A program made the position numbers and the translations under genes. Below are positions 38,101 through 48,612 of a stretch of 64,000 nt of DNA, in pieces. The DNA comes from Rhopalosiphum padi. Taxonomy: Eukaryota > Arthropoda > Insecta > Hemiptera > Aphididae. Every line of letters begins with the position of its first letter. Position 1 is the first letter of the stretch. The notes beneath the pieces are model-generated. The model was not told the origin of the DNA. It ran no database searches and saw only the letters and a list, made by a program, of their open reading frames with translations. Location of the stretch: NCBI RefSeq assembly GCF_020882245.1, contig NC_083600.1, positions 23,250,001-23,314,000 of the forward strand, given 5' to 3'.

Positions 38101-41100
38101 TACTCGCTCGATGTATTATATTCCTCATCTGCATAAGACAATTCTTAACGGAAAAACAAATAACCGTTATTATCGTTATATATGCAATAGCAGTATTACT
38201 ATATACTGTTAAATGTTATAAACGTTATAGCCACTCATTGGTTCCAATAACTTAAATAATTGGCGTTAAGAGTACCACGTGAGTAGCTATAGCAGTTATC
38301 TATTTATTAAGAGGTAAAAATATAGACAGTTTCTAGATATGTATCGTGGTGGCCATATGGAAAAATCAATCCATTCAACAGTCCAGAAAATCATTGTCGA
38401 AGAAAAACGATTACATCTCATAGAATAGTCAAATTTATACCGGCGCGGGGGGTTTTTTTTTGTTACGGTTAAATACTATTTAACTGGTCTTCGATTTTTT
38501 AGTTAACTTTACTTAGCACAAAAAAAAATATATTTCAAAATATAAATAAACATTTGGGATTTGTAGACGTTTTCAATTTATGAAAATTGAGTTTTTAAAA
38601 TCGATGTAAAATGCAATCGATCTGCATACAATCATCGTCTTTTAAATATAAAAGATAAATCATTGAAACCTTACTATTTTACGAGGCGTGATAATTTTAT
38701 CCGTGAGGTAAACATTTTGTAATAAAATCGTTCGACTGTGGCACACAAAAGAAAAGAAAAATAGAATCAATCCAATCTCTTTTCGTCGTCCGTCGAAATT
38801 CGAAATGATGTGCACCGCAGTGCCGATGTTATGATTTGCGTGGGCAATAACATGTAAGGTATATTGCTACTTGTGATTGGAGAAATTGGATAAGTTCCCA
38901 CACGAAATATAACGGGTAAAGATAACGGTTACATAATATATTTTTATACGTAAGTTTCTACACGAAAAAAATCTGTGGTAGATAATAGGTATGTTCTTAC
39001 ACGGAAATAAAAATTAAATGCATAACATAATCCTGTCTAGACTGATTATTATAACATGATACGAAACACGATATAGTATGATATGGATTACTATGGTCAG
39101 TAGACAATTAATTTTTAATGAATTCAGTACTCGTTACAGATTGTTGTTAAAAATTAGATTTAAGAGGTTTTTTATACAAGAAAAAAACTACATATTTAGT
39201 ATCTGTCAGTTTTGATTTTTAATTTGTTCTAATATCGACATTTTATTATTTATATCCGTGTATGTAATTTGGACTCAAGAAACAACACAAAAATACACAA
39301 TATAAGTTATTTTTCCGTGTAAGAACTTACGTACGCGTGATTTTTATCTGCTATATATGTTTCGTGTAGGGACTTATACATTCGCCCTGGACGCAGGTGC
39401 GTACGAGTGTACGAACGATCTAACTCCGCGCCGGCATAGATTATAATACAGATCATCACCGCCACAGCGGGACGGTCGCCAACACGTATGATCGTCGGTG
39501 GTTGGTCACTGTCGCGCTCGGTCCTCCGAGCGATTTTATTTTCACTGCCGCACCGGTAGAAAGGGAACTTTAGTGCCTTGTGCAGACCAACTTTTTGCTG
39601 TTGTTTTACCCATTATTGGCAGTTTCCAGAAATAACTTTTTAACGAGACGGGAAATTTTCGCCCCTTCTTGCGTGGTGTACCCGCGGGCGGGGTTTGGCA
39701 GCCGTGAGCAAAACAACTCACGTTTTATATACCGAAGCCACGGACCGCCGACGCTTCACAAATCCAAACAATTCTGTCAGTGACTTTATCGTTTGTAAAA
39801 TAGTATTAATAGTAATAATAGTAACAACAACAACAACATCAGTCACAGCAGCAACTTCGACAATTGTATTTCGGTTTCTAAACGCATTGTATCATAATAA
39901 CTTTGATTATAATCTCGAAGAAAAATACGATCCAACGCGATATCTTAACATACAACTCCGTCTTAGTGTCGTTACATCGCATAACAGGTACATATTACAG
40001 GACTTAAACCACAGGGTTATTTTAGATTGATCCATCCGATTTCAAATGTATTTTAAATTTTTTGGTTTACAGCTGTTATTATTGATATATCTAATAAGAG
40101 TAAAATATTTAAAATTTAATTTATTGCACTTATTATAATTGCATGTTCTTTATGACTTTTCTCTTTGTGACACGAACGACGTCTAAAATCTATGTTCAAA
40201 TTCATCACATATAAATACTTGTTCCAGTCATATCCGTTGTAATTGACTCCGTCGATATTTTAGCTCATCCGTGACGATAGATGGTAAAATGGTTGCGTAC
40301 ACAGTATCTTTATCACGTCCGCAAACAAAGTATAGTAACGTGAAATAAAATGAGGTGACCTATAGGAGGTCAAGTTCCATGCAACAGATAAATCATTTCG
40401 AATAACCTTATGTATAATAATATTATACTAAGGGGTATTTTTGAACTGTACGCATTATACAATGTATTTGCCGCCATCGTTTAAGGATTTTTATTGTTTT
40501 AAAACCGCAGCTGCGGACATGATCATGTTGTTATAATAATTTACTACAACCTATAATAATAGCTCTGCTTTCAACAGGTGTCCAGTCCGGTACGGGCTAG
40601 CTACGCTACAGAATCAGCAGACTCGGCGGCACCGCGTTTGGACTGCATGCTCGGCAGCCTCACGGCCGAGATGAACAGACAAGGTGTGAACACTACTCAG
40701 AAGGGATGTTGCACGGCGTGCGACAAGGCTATCGTCGGGCAGGTGATCACGGCGCTAGGCAAGACTTGGCACCCGGAACACTTCACGTGCAACCACTGTT
40801 CCCAGGAGCTGGGCACGCGCAATTTTTTCGAACGCGAAGGACGGCCGTACTGCGAACCGGATTATCACAACCTGTTCTCGCCCAGATGCGCTTACTGCAA
40901 CGGACCCATACTCGACGTAAGAACGGTGGCTTTGAAAACGGTTTTCCCGGTACCATCCCGCATTATCGTCACTTTAAATTTGCAGGATATCGCTAACGGC
41001 TTTCGTACATGGGTTAGGTAGTAACGGATAGTAACGGCCTTGAAAGTTGTGGGCGCTGTAGAAAGTTCATTCTGAGAAAGTAGTTCGAAGACCTTTTGAC

Positions 41101-44100
41101 AGTGAAAATGTTTCAATGTTTATAACCACGCCCGATCAGGTTATTGGTGGATAATGCGCGTAGGATATTTTATTATTATTATATTATATTATTATTATAA
41201 TGTACTGTACCCACGACCCACCCATGCACATACGAAATCATACGCTTCGTCATCATCGAAAACCGTCATCAGAGATGATTAGCCGGCGGATTTTTATTTG
41301 GATTTTTTTCCCGCTTGTTTTCAGAAATGCGTGACGGCCCTGGAGAAGACCTGGCACACCGAACACTTTTTCTGTGCCCAGTGCGGCAAACAGTTCGGCG
41401 AGGAAGGATTCCACGAGCGCGAAGGCCGCCCTTACTGTCGAGACGATTACTTCGACATGTTCGCGCCCAAGTGCGGAGGGTGCACCAAGCCCATAATGGA
41501 GAACTACGTGTCTGCCCTGTCCACCCAATGGCATTCCAGCTGTTTCGTCTGCCGGGTAAGCATCATATGCGATCTTAATGATATGTCGATGAAATTAATA
41601 AAATAATATTTAACGTTTTGCTTTTTCTAAATGTATCAGTAGCTATTGTATAATACGTTTTGCGGATGTGCGGGCGTGTGTATTTTTAGTCGACGGTATT
41701 TTTTTTTTATTTTTGTAGGTCGCTGCACAATTCTACGCTCTATAATATACGGACACGCGTATATTATTTTCACTCTATATGTGTATACTATACAGTCGCT
41801 CCTGGCATTAGACCAGTGTGAGCTCCAAAATTCATCGCGGCTATTATTATAATATATTTTATACGCGATTTACGTACGACGACGGTCGAATTAAAAAACT
41901 ATATCGTTTAACGTATCAATCGTCATCGTCGTAATCCATAGTAACTATGATAAAATAAATAGTTATATCGTTATATCAACAGCTATTATGTGGACGACGC
42001 ATCACAATCATTCTGCCAACACCTCTCCTCGTATTCGTGATTTTCTTCATTTCATTAACCGTTAAATTACCTGCAAGAATACAATATAACGAATGACGGC
42101 ATATAGCATAGTATTATGTTCTATCAACGAGAAAGGGCGAACTACGTTTTTAAAAAGGACTTGGAGTGTTTGGCGAATATCATAAAGTTGCTGCTGCCAT
42201 ACGTACCTACTTTGGTCAACCGGAATTAGAGTAAAAATTCGGAAGTGCCAATAGAAGAAATTGTCTCAAGAACACTTATGGGAGGGATTGAGGGAAGGGT
42301 ATCATACCTCGTTTTAATGAAATGAAATATACGAGAGCAGCGTATATCCACCGTTTATTGTGTGGATATAATAGTCCATGCTTGTAAAAACCTAACACAA
42401 ATATTATATAATAATATATAATATATTTGATAAATCGTATAATATACGAAATTATATCGAATGTTGTCCTTATATAAAATTATATATAGTATTTCGTTTA
42501 ATATGTGTTGCCAATATTAACTCGCTTTCAAAAAAAAAATATAATAATAATAAGTAACAACACAATATACTAAAATATATTTTTATCGTATATTATATTT
42601 TAATATAACGATTTGGATTTCGCTCATAACAATACGTCCGTCGTTTTGTTCTAACACCCAAGTCTTCGACTGCTGTTGCGGCGGCGATGGCTAAGTTGTA
42701 AATGTAGCCGTCTCACAATCGGCCGCGACATTTTGTGCATTATAGGATTGCAAACAGCCAGTCACCGGCAAATCTTTTTACGCCATCGAGGGAAAACCAG
42801 CGTGTGCGAAATGCGTCGGTGTCGATGAGGAGGATTGAATGCCCATACACACTTTATACATACATATATAAATTTATACTATACTATATTTGTTTCCTCG
42901 ACGATGTTACATATAATATTATTATAATATATCAACGTAGAACATTTCGTCGCGATACGTCAGCTTAATATAATAATAAGTCACATTTATATACTATTGT
43001 AAAATCAAAAAAATATATAAAAATATATTTATATACAATTAATAATTTACTTTGTTGCTTGTCGAAATAAACAAAACATATATATTATTATAATTTATAA
43101 TAAATTATTAATATCATGGAAAATGTTCATTTGTTGTGGTAAAATATTTTAGCTTGCCACGCGATCAGAATAATGTGATGTCATCGACGGTGTCCTCGAA
43201 CACAATACTAAAACTACAACAGTATATTATTTCTTCCTACCACCACCCACACCACCACTCATAAAAAAAAAGAATTTTATCGCTGCCAAATTTATGTAGA
43301 TTTATCGTAATAGATGCGCGTGAACGCAAATCGAGATTTATAAAAATAATATTCAATGTCAAGGCCAAAAAAAACTTTCGTTTTTTTGAATAAAACATTC
43401 AATCTGTTCTCAGAAGATCATCGCTCGGTCAGTCAAAAATATAGTCCCACACACATTGCGGGTGGTTCTTGTCTATATATCTACGTACTTGTACCTAACT
43501 TAATCATATATCTGAAGTTAGATAGCTTTACGGAGTTGACAGGCAGTAATGAATATATGGTTTTTGTAAACCAAAACTTGATTATTAAAGTATAAGGATT
43601 GAAAAATACCTTAAAATTGTACATTGGTGTGCTTTCATCGCAATATAAGTCCAAGCTACTCGATTCCTTTCGACTCAAATTTCCCTCAGCTAAATTGATT
43701 GCAAATACATCATATCAACCGTGGTCGCACATATATATTTGGTAGTAAACAAAGATTATACTTGGGGGAGGGGGCTAATAAAGAGCCATAAAAATCCCTT
43801 AAAAATTAATGTTGCAGGATACATGACATATTAAAGCTTTGTATCGAAATCTTCATACAAATTATAATAGTAATACATATAATATGTCTATACATTACAC
43901 GTTTACAAAACACTGAAAGAATTTTAAAATTTTCATGAAATCTCAGATAGAACCCTGGATGCAGCAACCCCATCCTAGCTACGTGCCTACGCCGCTATCT
44001 AAACTTATTATAGTTATTACTTACCTCATTACTGGCTACCTATCTTATATACTGATTGTTTAAATAACCGAAACGGAATCGACGACGACTGACATTATTC

Positions 44101-44523
44101 TCGTCGTGGTGCAGCGGAGTCACAACTGAATATTTTCAACAAATCGTTGCGCTATCGCGATGATTTACGATCTGTCTATTCATCCGCCCGCTCATTTACC
44201 CATAATATTATGTCAAACTGATTTCTGACCGCTGCTACGTCCTTGTGTGTTTTCAGGACTGCCGTATGCCGTTCGTCAGTGGTCAGTTCTTCGACCACGA
44301 GAGCCAGCCCTACTGCGAGACGCACTACCATGCCAAGCGTGGATCACTGTGCGCCGGATGTCACAAGCCGATTGCCGGCCGTTGCATAACGGCCATGTTC
44401 AAGAAGTTCCACCCGGAGCATTTCGTGTGCGCCTTTTGCCTGAAACAGCTCAATAAAGGAACGTTCAAAGAACAAAACGAGAAACCGTACTGCCATTCGT
44501 GTTTCGAGAAGCTGTTCGGCTAG
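17196..44523 (+). CDS. Pax: paxillin, eight coding exons
   Basis: Focal-adhesion scaffold linking integrin sites to FAK, vinculin and GIT/PIX partners and to actin control. Exons are 17196-17208, 28581-28801, 30003-30123, 31838-31946, 32569-32701, 40578-40916, 41325-41555 and 44257-44523. All phases agree: 1434 nt, 477 aa, against about 560-590 in vertebrates. LD1 is at 4-12 (LDALLADLQ, split by intron 1), LD2 at 102-109 (LDTLLQDL), LD3 at 140-147 (VDSLLDEL), LD4 at 188-195 (LDDLMASL) and LD5 at 220-227 (LDCMLGSL). Four LIM domains follow at about 244-301, 303-360, 362-419 and 421-477, with the expected Cys/His sets (CTAC...WHPEHFTC, KTWHTEHFFC, CFVC, CHKP...FHPEHFVC). YSIP at 125-128 resembles the Crk-SH2 site YSFP. 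The protein ends HSCFEKLFG, directly after LIM4 as in the family. Identification is very firm. Confidence 0.97.
21731..21827 (+). CDS. candidate alternative first exon of paxillin (A)
   Basis: An ATG in strong context (AAAAATGG) opens 32 codons (MDKNIYGKLQPQQYHG..., then CTRKNGSKPG) and runs without a stop into a good donor, GGAT|GTGAGT. The exon ends in phase 1, exactly as the 13-nt canonical first exon does, so splicing to 28581 keeps the frame and gives ...KPGY-ALLADLQ. It lies just downstream of a GC-richer block (21350-21650) that could be a promoter. The splice phase alone has a one-in-three chance of matching. This is inference without transcript evidence. It would lengthen the N-terminus and replace the LD of LD1. 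Confidence 0.4.
24703..24715 (+). CDS. candidate alternative first exon of paxillin (C, weak)
   Basis: ATG AAA ATG AAC G is followed by GTTAGT. It has the same 13-nt length and phase 1 as the canonical first exon and would give MKMN-D-ALLADLQ, restoring the Asp of LD1. The donor is sub-optimal, although the same GTTAGT is used in NIF3L1. Upstream ATGs occur in the GC-richer block before it. Such a short match could easily be chance. Confidence 0.2.
26321..26596 (+). other. orphan open frame of 91 codons in paxillin intron 1
   Basis: This plus-strand frame has better-mixed amino-acid content than the AT-driven frames nearby (for example RYKLASFLRAALRICHER, YNIAVDIVRKNPHLKRAF). It sits in one of the few GC-richer patches of the intron. 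It has no recognised domain, and its first codon is not ATG in the raw sequence (TTG). It may be part of a 5' UTR/promoter region for the exon at 26707, a decayed foreign fragment, or chance. Confidence 0.2.
26707..26758 (+). CDS. candidate alternative first exon of paxillin (B)
   Basis: An ATG in good context (GAAATGG) opens 17 codons (MDSGTVVIHKNDKSSYI) and reaches a donor ATAG|GTAAAT in phase 1. Splicing to exon 2 at 28581 would restore GAT (Asp), giving ...SSYI-D-ALLADLQ, so LD1 keeps its Asp as in the canonical form. A GC-richer patch at 26280-26600 lies upstream. It is the nearest of the candidate starts to exon 2. No transcript evidence is available. Confidence 0.42.
28802..30002 (+). 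other. paxillin intron 2
   Basis: AT-rich intron with a strong polypyrimidine tract at its 3' end (T-run before 30001). No gene or clear mobile element was seen. Confidence 0.7.
30124..31837 (+). other. paxillin intron 3 with NAGNAG acceptor
   Basis: AT-rich intron. Its 3' end reads TTTAGTAG, so two acceptors three bases apart are available (exon starts 31838 or 31841). The first adds Leu-Ala and the second a single Ser at the joint. No other feature was seen. Confidence 0.65.
32008..32293. mobile_element. palindromic foldback MITE with TTAA target site
   Basis: A 286-bp near-perfect palindrome. The left end GAGGACGTCTCACCCG is the reverse complement of the right end CGGGTGAGACGTCCTC, apart from the outer junction. 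The arms continue inward with few mismatches to a centre near 32150. TTAA flanks both sides (32004-32007 and 32294-32297). The TTAA duplication is typical of piggyBac-type transposition. It has no coding capacity. It lies in paxillin intron 4, so the pre-mRNA could form a long hairpin. A truncated relative is at 6968-7040. Confidence 0.88.
32985..33348. mobile_element. piggyBac-like MITE (probable)
   Basis: The left end has CATTGACTGCCATGTAATCGCC. The right end, read inward, has CAATGACTGCCATGCAACCGCC, giving terminal inverted repeats of about 22 bp with three mismatches. TTAA follows the right end (in TTTTAATG), while the left flank is TTAC, perhaps a decayed TTAA. GACTGCCA-type termini with TTAA sites occur in piggyBac-like elements. 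No coding sequence is present. Confidence 0.65.
39400..39987 (+). promoter_or_regulatory. candidate internal promoter and 5' UTR exon for a LIM-only paxillin isoform
   Basis: A CpG-rich block interrupts AT-rich intron 5 just before the LIM-coding exons. From 39491 to 39987 the plus strand contains no ATG at all, which is unusual for about 500 bases and fits a 5' UTR. At 39987 there is a donor, ATAACAG|GTACAT. Splicing to 40578 would make the first available ATG that at 40647, which is in frame and gives MLGSLTAEMNRQG... followed by all four LIM domains (255 aa). The Drosophila paxillin locus is known to make a short LIM-only product from an internal start, so the arrangement is plausible. Transcript evidence is lacking. 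The long open frame over this block is a by-product of composition. Confidence 0.5.
41556..44256 (+). other. paxillin intron 7
   Basis: A 2.7-kb intron inside LIM3, with AT-rich tracts and scattered less AT-rich patches (about 42640-42820). Near 43950-44000 the phrase CTACGTGCCTACGCCGC, with adjoining sequence, resembles the ends of common degenerate insect repeats. No coding exon is supported between the LIM exons. Confidence 0.55.
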
Positions 44524-44673
44524 ACCGGCGCAGGCGATGCATGACACCGCCTCATAATAATAATATGATGATTGACGACGACGGATCGATATAATTATTG
44601 TATCGTAATGATAATATTGTAATATCATCATGCGTAATACGATACGATCACGCCGCCGTCGGTTTTATAGAGC

Positions 44674-44679
44674 AATAAA
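44674..44679 (+). terminator. AATAAA polyadenylation signal for paxillin (nearest)
   Basis: The first canonical AATAAA is about 150 bases after the stop at 44521-44523. Later A/T-rich sequence offers further signals, so longer 3' UTR forms are possible. Confidence 0.5.
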
Positions 44680-46312
44680 AATAACACGTGTATTTTGTAC
44701 GACCTACAAATTTACCCAACCTCGTTAAAATTTTCGTTTACTATCATGCCATAACCACCTCCTTGTAATTTATCATATGTTTTGAACTCAGTCATCTCTC
44801 TTAAAATAGCCATTACCTATGCCTTATAACATATTTGTTTTTCTTTACTAACACAATTTATATACTTGTATTATTATTATTATTATTTTATTTAAATAAT
44901 TTTTAATCCTGTAAAAAATTATTATTTTCCATATTAGTATTTTACTGTTATGAATAGCCTATATTGTTATATGTTTTTTTTGCAATTAATCTGCCTACGT
45001 GCTATTGGCATTTTATTTTACTCCATTCCAATTTTTAAAGTCACAACCCTTACATATACGTATATAGACGTAGATATAGAAATATGCTGCAACACCTTTT
45101 CAGTATCATGACCAAGTGGCATTCCACACTTGGATATGAATGTCTTAAGATTGTATTGGTAATTATTGATATTTTGTAAATTGTACAATAACGATTTAAA
45201 AATGTAATACGATATTATATATTTTCTAGAAACGTATTTTCACTATTATTGCTTTCTTGGAAAAAGAAATGTATATAATTATATAAACTGTTTATAAATA
45301 CTTTCTTTACTAGATTTGAATTTGTGTTTTTTCTTTTTACATAATTTCGCCTCTGTATAACAACATTAACGATTAATTGATAGCAGGTAGCGAAAAATAT
45401 TTATTCATAATATTATGTTTTGGTTTATCATTAATATGTTATGTAATTGTACCTATCTTACTCAAACGTGTCATGTTAATGATTAAGAATTAAAAAAAAA
45501 TTATAATTGTAAGTGAACACCAATTAATACTTTGCTTAAATGGACTGTGAATAATGTACGAACTCAAATTATTAATTTAAACACTGTTAACAAACAAAAA
45601 AAATTGTTTATTATATACCTACCTAGTACATATTAAAGTCAATGTAAAATTAATTTAGACTTTACATTATTTCATACGTTATTTTTTGTTTTTTGTTGAC
45701 TTATTAAAAAAAATTAAACATAAAGGACAAAGGTACTCTCAATACCAAATAAAATCATCATTACTATAGAGTATAGATTTTAAAATTATAATAGAATATT
45801 ATATTTTATAGATCTCCGATTATTATAAAATTATTCTTAATATCGAATTAAAGCTAAAAACAAATAAATCAATAGAATACAAATGGTTTGATTATTGATA
45901 AAATATTTTATTTTTGTTAGTAATTGTACTTATTGTAGTGCTATTGTAGGTATTGTTTATAAAATTAAACTATCAAGGACTATTTTATTCATATTAAATC
46001 TCTATTATTTCAATAATTTTATATTATTTGTCATTTGTATGCTATTATACTCAAATAGAGTACAGACGTACTGCGAAAGCATTCCCGTGGCGTCATCGAT
46101 TTAATCTGAAGAAAATAAGTATATATTATATCATAAAAAGCCAGTGACCAGATCAAAACCATCACTGGCTATCCCCTGGAAGAGGCCATTCGATCGGCAG
46201 AAAACCGTGAACTTTGAAAAGCGATTGTTGCCAACGTCAATTGATGGGTCACCAAACTTCCGCTTTTGGAAGACGGACTTAAGATAAAAAAGACAATTAT
46301 GTCTCGTTATTG
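44680..46312. other. paxillin 3' flank / intergenic
   Basis: AT-rich spacer. The short GC-richer piece at about 46137-46280 (CCAGTGACCAGATC..., TGGGTCACCAAACTTCC) directly abuts the tandem array and may be the edge of a repeat unit or transposon. No reading frame is convincing. Confidence 0.45.
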
Positions 46313-47100
46313 TTTAATGTAGTTAATGACAATTTTTAATGTTTATTCACGAATTTTATGGATTTTTACCACTTTTTTATGTAGTAATTGAGTATTTTTA
46401 ATGATTTTTGAGGGTATAATATGAAGGTATTTAGGATATTTATGGATTTTTAGCGCTTTTTCGTGGATTAATTGATGAAATTTATGAATTTCCTCCGATT
46501 TTTAATGTAGTTTATGACGATTTTTAATGATTTTTCACGAATTTTATGGATTTTTACCACTTTTTAATGTAGTAATTGATTATTTTTAATGATATTTGAG
46601 GGTATTATATGGAGGTATTTAGGATATTTATGGATTTTTAGCGCTTTTTCGTCGATTAATTGATGAAATTATGAATTTTCTCCGATTTTTAATGTAGTTT
46701 ATGACGATTTTTAATGACTTTTCACGAATTTTATGGATTTTTACCAATTTTTAATGTAGTAATTGAGTATTTTTAATGATTTTTGAGGGTATTATATGGA
46801 GATATTTAGGATATTTATGGATTTTTAGCGCTTTTTCGTCGATTAATTGATGAAATTATGAATTTTCTCCGATTTTTAATGTAGTTTATGACGATTTTTA
46901 ATGACTTTTCACGAATTTTATGGATTTTTACCAATTTTTAATGTAGTAATTGAGTATTTTTAATGATTTTTGAGGGTATTATATGGAGATATTTAGGATA
47001 TTTATGGATTTTTAGCGCTTTTTCGTGGGTTAATTGATGAAATATATGAATTTTCAACAATTTTTAATGTAGTTAATGACGATTTTTAATGATTTTTAAC
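46313..47100. repeat. tandem array of about 187-bp units (about 4.2 copies)
   Basis: The marker TTTTTAGCGCTTTTTCG recurs with its GCG at about 46453, 46641, 46828 and 47015, spaced 188, 187 and 187 bases. Copies are nearly identical, including the phrases GATTTTTAATG, CACGAATTTTATGG and TGAGGGTATTATATGGAG. One strand is strikingly T-rich, and each unit is itself built of shorter GATTTTTA-type sub-repeats. Near-identity of copies suggests recent expansion or homogenisation. It may be a minisatellite or part of a larger transposon. Confidence 0.92.
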
Positions 47101-47459
47101 AAAAAATCCCTCCGATTTCCGCCTATAGATAGTTTTCTAATTTATTTTAATAAAATGTATATCGCTTAAAAGCTATTATACCAGTCACCAGTATTTATAC
47201 TAGTTATTTATAGATATTTTCTTGTTTTTTTTAGTTTTTTTTTCTATACAAGCATTACAAGCCGATGAAAAAATTAAGTTAATATGCTTGAAAGTTTAAT
47301 AGAAAATTCCTCAAAAGTTTTTAAATAAACAAATATACATACCTATAATAATTATAATAACGTACCACAGATACGAATAACTAAAGCTGCGTATAATATA
47401 CGAATATATTTAGTTGATAATAAGTAGAAATCATAGTTATTTTTGGGTCAAAAGATAGA

Positions 47460-48076
47460 TATTCAACGTATATTATGTGTGTAATATACGTAAATTCTAA
47501 CGTTTATTCAACGTATAAATTACGCATATATTAGTAGATAATATAAATTTAGGATATGATACGTTTATCATACTATAATACGTGTATATTTAAGTTTATA
47601 TATACGAGTATATTTGGTGTAGTTAGCAACGTATAAATTACGTTTAAAATACGTATATAATATTAGTAAACAGTAGTATAAATTTGGGATATGATAAGTA
47701 TATCATCATATACATGTATTTTAATATTAACTTCGTGTATTGATATGTAAAAATTATGTTTACATTTAGTATTGGTAGTACATTTATATTATGTAAGTTT
47801 TTAATATTACAATTTACATGGATTCAAATTCAAAATGAATGTGGACGTTCATATGGATCCAGAAAGGTGCTAAAAATACGAATATGCATCAACGTATTTT
47901 AAACCTATAATATATTCGTTTATTCTTAGTTCTTACACGTAAATCGATTTAAGTTCGACCAACTACTATACCCTACCCCAATAATATACGAATTATTCAC
48001 GTATATTATACGAATATTAATTACGTACACAGACATTATCCTCATTTTAAACGTAGATTATACGTGCTGTGTTGAA
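47460..48076. repeat. AT-rich region with ACGTAT-type diverged repeats
   Basis: The phrase AACGTATAAATTACG occurs at about 47510 and again at about 47628, each followed within 50-70 bases by ATAAATTTRGGATATGATA. This indicates two diverged copies about 118 bases apart. TATACG/CGTATA words are dense throughout. ATTCAACGTATATT at the left and the reverse complement of GTGTTGAAT near 48075 at the right hint at terminal inverted repeats of an old DNA element. The limits are uncertain. Confidence 0.45.
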
Positions 48077-48515
48077 TGGGAGATGTTCATTTAGATACTA
48101 ATTAAAAAAAATTGATAGTTTATTGTCACAAGTCACAATGTTTTTTCATAAACGTTTAAAGTCTAAATTTTAACAAAATCCGTCATAATCTCAAAATCTT
48201 TCAAATTATTTTTTTTTAAACTAAAAATTATTTAGGAGTCGTAAAATTATAATAATGTACAATGTACATTATGATTTATGATTACCTATCCAAATAAAGC
48301 AAAGGCGAAATTAAAAAATAAGATGAAAACTATATTAATGAAAACCTCATTTTTACCATTAAAAATACATTTTATATCCGATATTATGGGCCGCCAATCT
48401 TTACTATGCATCATAATACAACGTATATTATTTATTTTTACTTCGAAATAAATAACAATATGAAAAAAAAAGTATTAAAGGTTGAATATTAATATTTTGT
48501 GGTGTCAAAGGCATA

Positions 48516-48599
48516 GTCAGGTTGGCCGAGCGGTCTAAGGCGCCAGATTTAAGCTCTGGTTCCCAAACGGGAGCGTGGGTTCGAACCCCACACCTGACA
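48516..48599 (+). tRNA. tRNA-Leu(UAA)
   Basis: A complete cloverleaf. The acceptor stem GTCAGGT (48516-48522) pairs with ACCTGAC (48592-48598), with discriminator A at 48599. The A box TGGCCGAGCGG and B box GGTTCGAACCC are intact. The anticodon stem CCAGA/TCTGG encloses loop TTTAAGC with anticodon TAA. A long variable arm (CCCAAACGGGAG region) marks a class II tRNA, as expected for leucine. There is no intron. It decodes UUA codons, common in this AT-rich genome. A 6-T stop signal follows. Confidence 0.97.
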
Positions 48600-48606
48600 A
48601 ACCTTC

Positions 48607-48612
48607 TTTTTT
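48607..48612 (+). terminator. RNA polymerase III terminator of the tRNA
   Basis: TTTTTT begins eight bases after the tRNA end, and a second longer T-run follows at about 48616. Four or more T on the coding strand stop Pol III. Confidence 0.85.

Larger units (their letters stand above)
32702..40577 (+). other. paxillin intron 5 (7.9 kb)
   Basis: Separates the LD2-LD4 half from the LD5/LIM half of the gene. It contains a piggyBac-like MITE at its start, a degenerate repeat near 33970-34060 (CTAGTGGCGTAA start, then a purine/pyrimidine-rich GGGAGGGA...CCCTCCCTCC pair), and a near-palindrome GTTGCTTAAGGCAAC near 35063. In its last 1.2 kb is a GC-rich, promoter-like block described separately. 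No separate gene is supported. Confidence 0.65.

Noticed and set aside
39695..40030. Open frame of 111 codons upstream of the LIM exons
   Set aside because: It lacks an ATG and joins exon 6 out of frame; a 5' UTR explains the block better.
40706..41578. Open frames in other frames and on the opposite strand over the LIM exons
   Set aside because: They are shadows of the GC-rich paxillin exons; only the frame with the LIM cysteines and histidines is real.
46137..46280. GC-richer piece beside the tandem array, considered as a retrotransposon coding fragment
   Set aside because: No frame gave recognisable reverse-transcriptase or endonuclease motifs, so I left it as unassigned.
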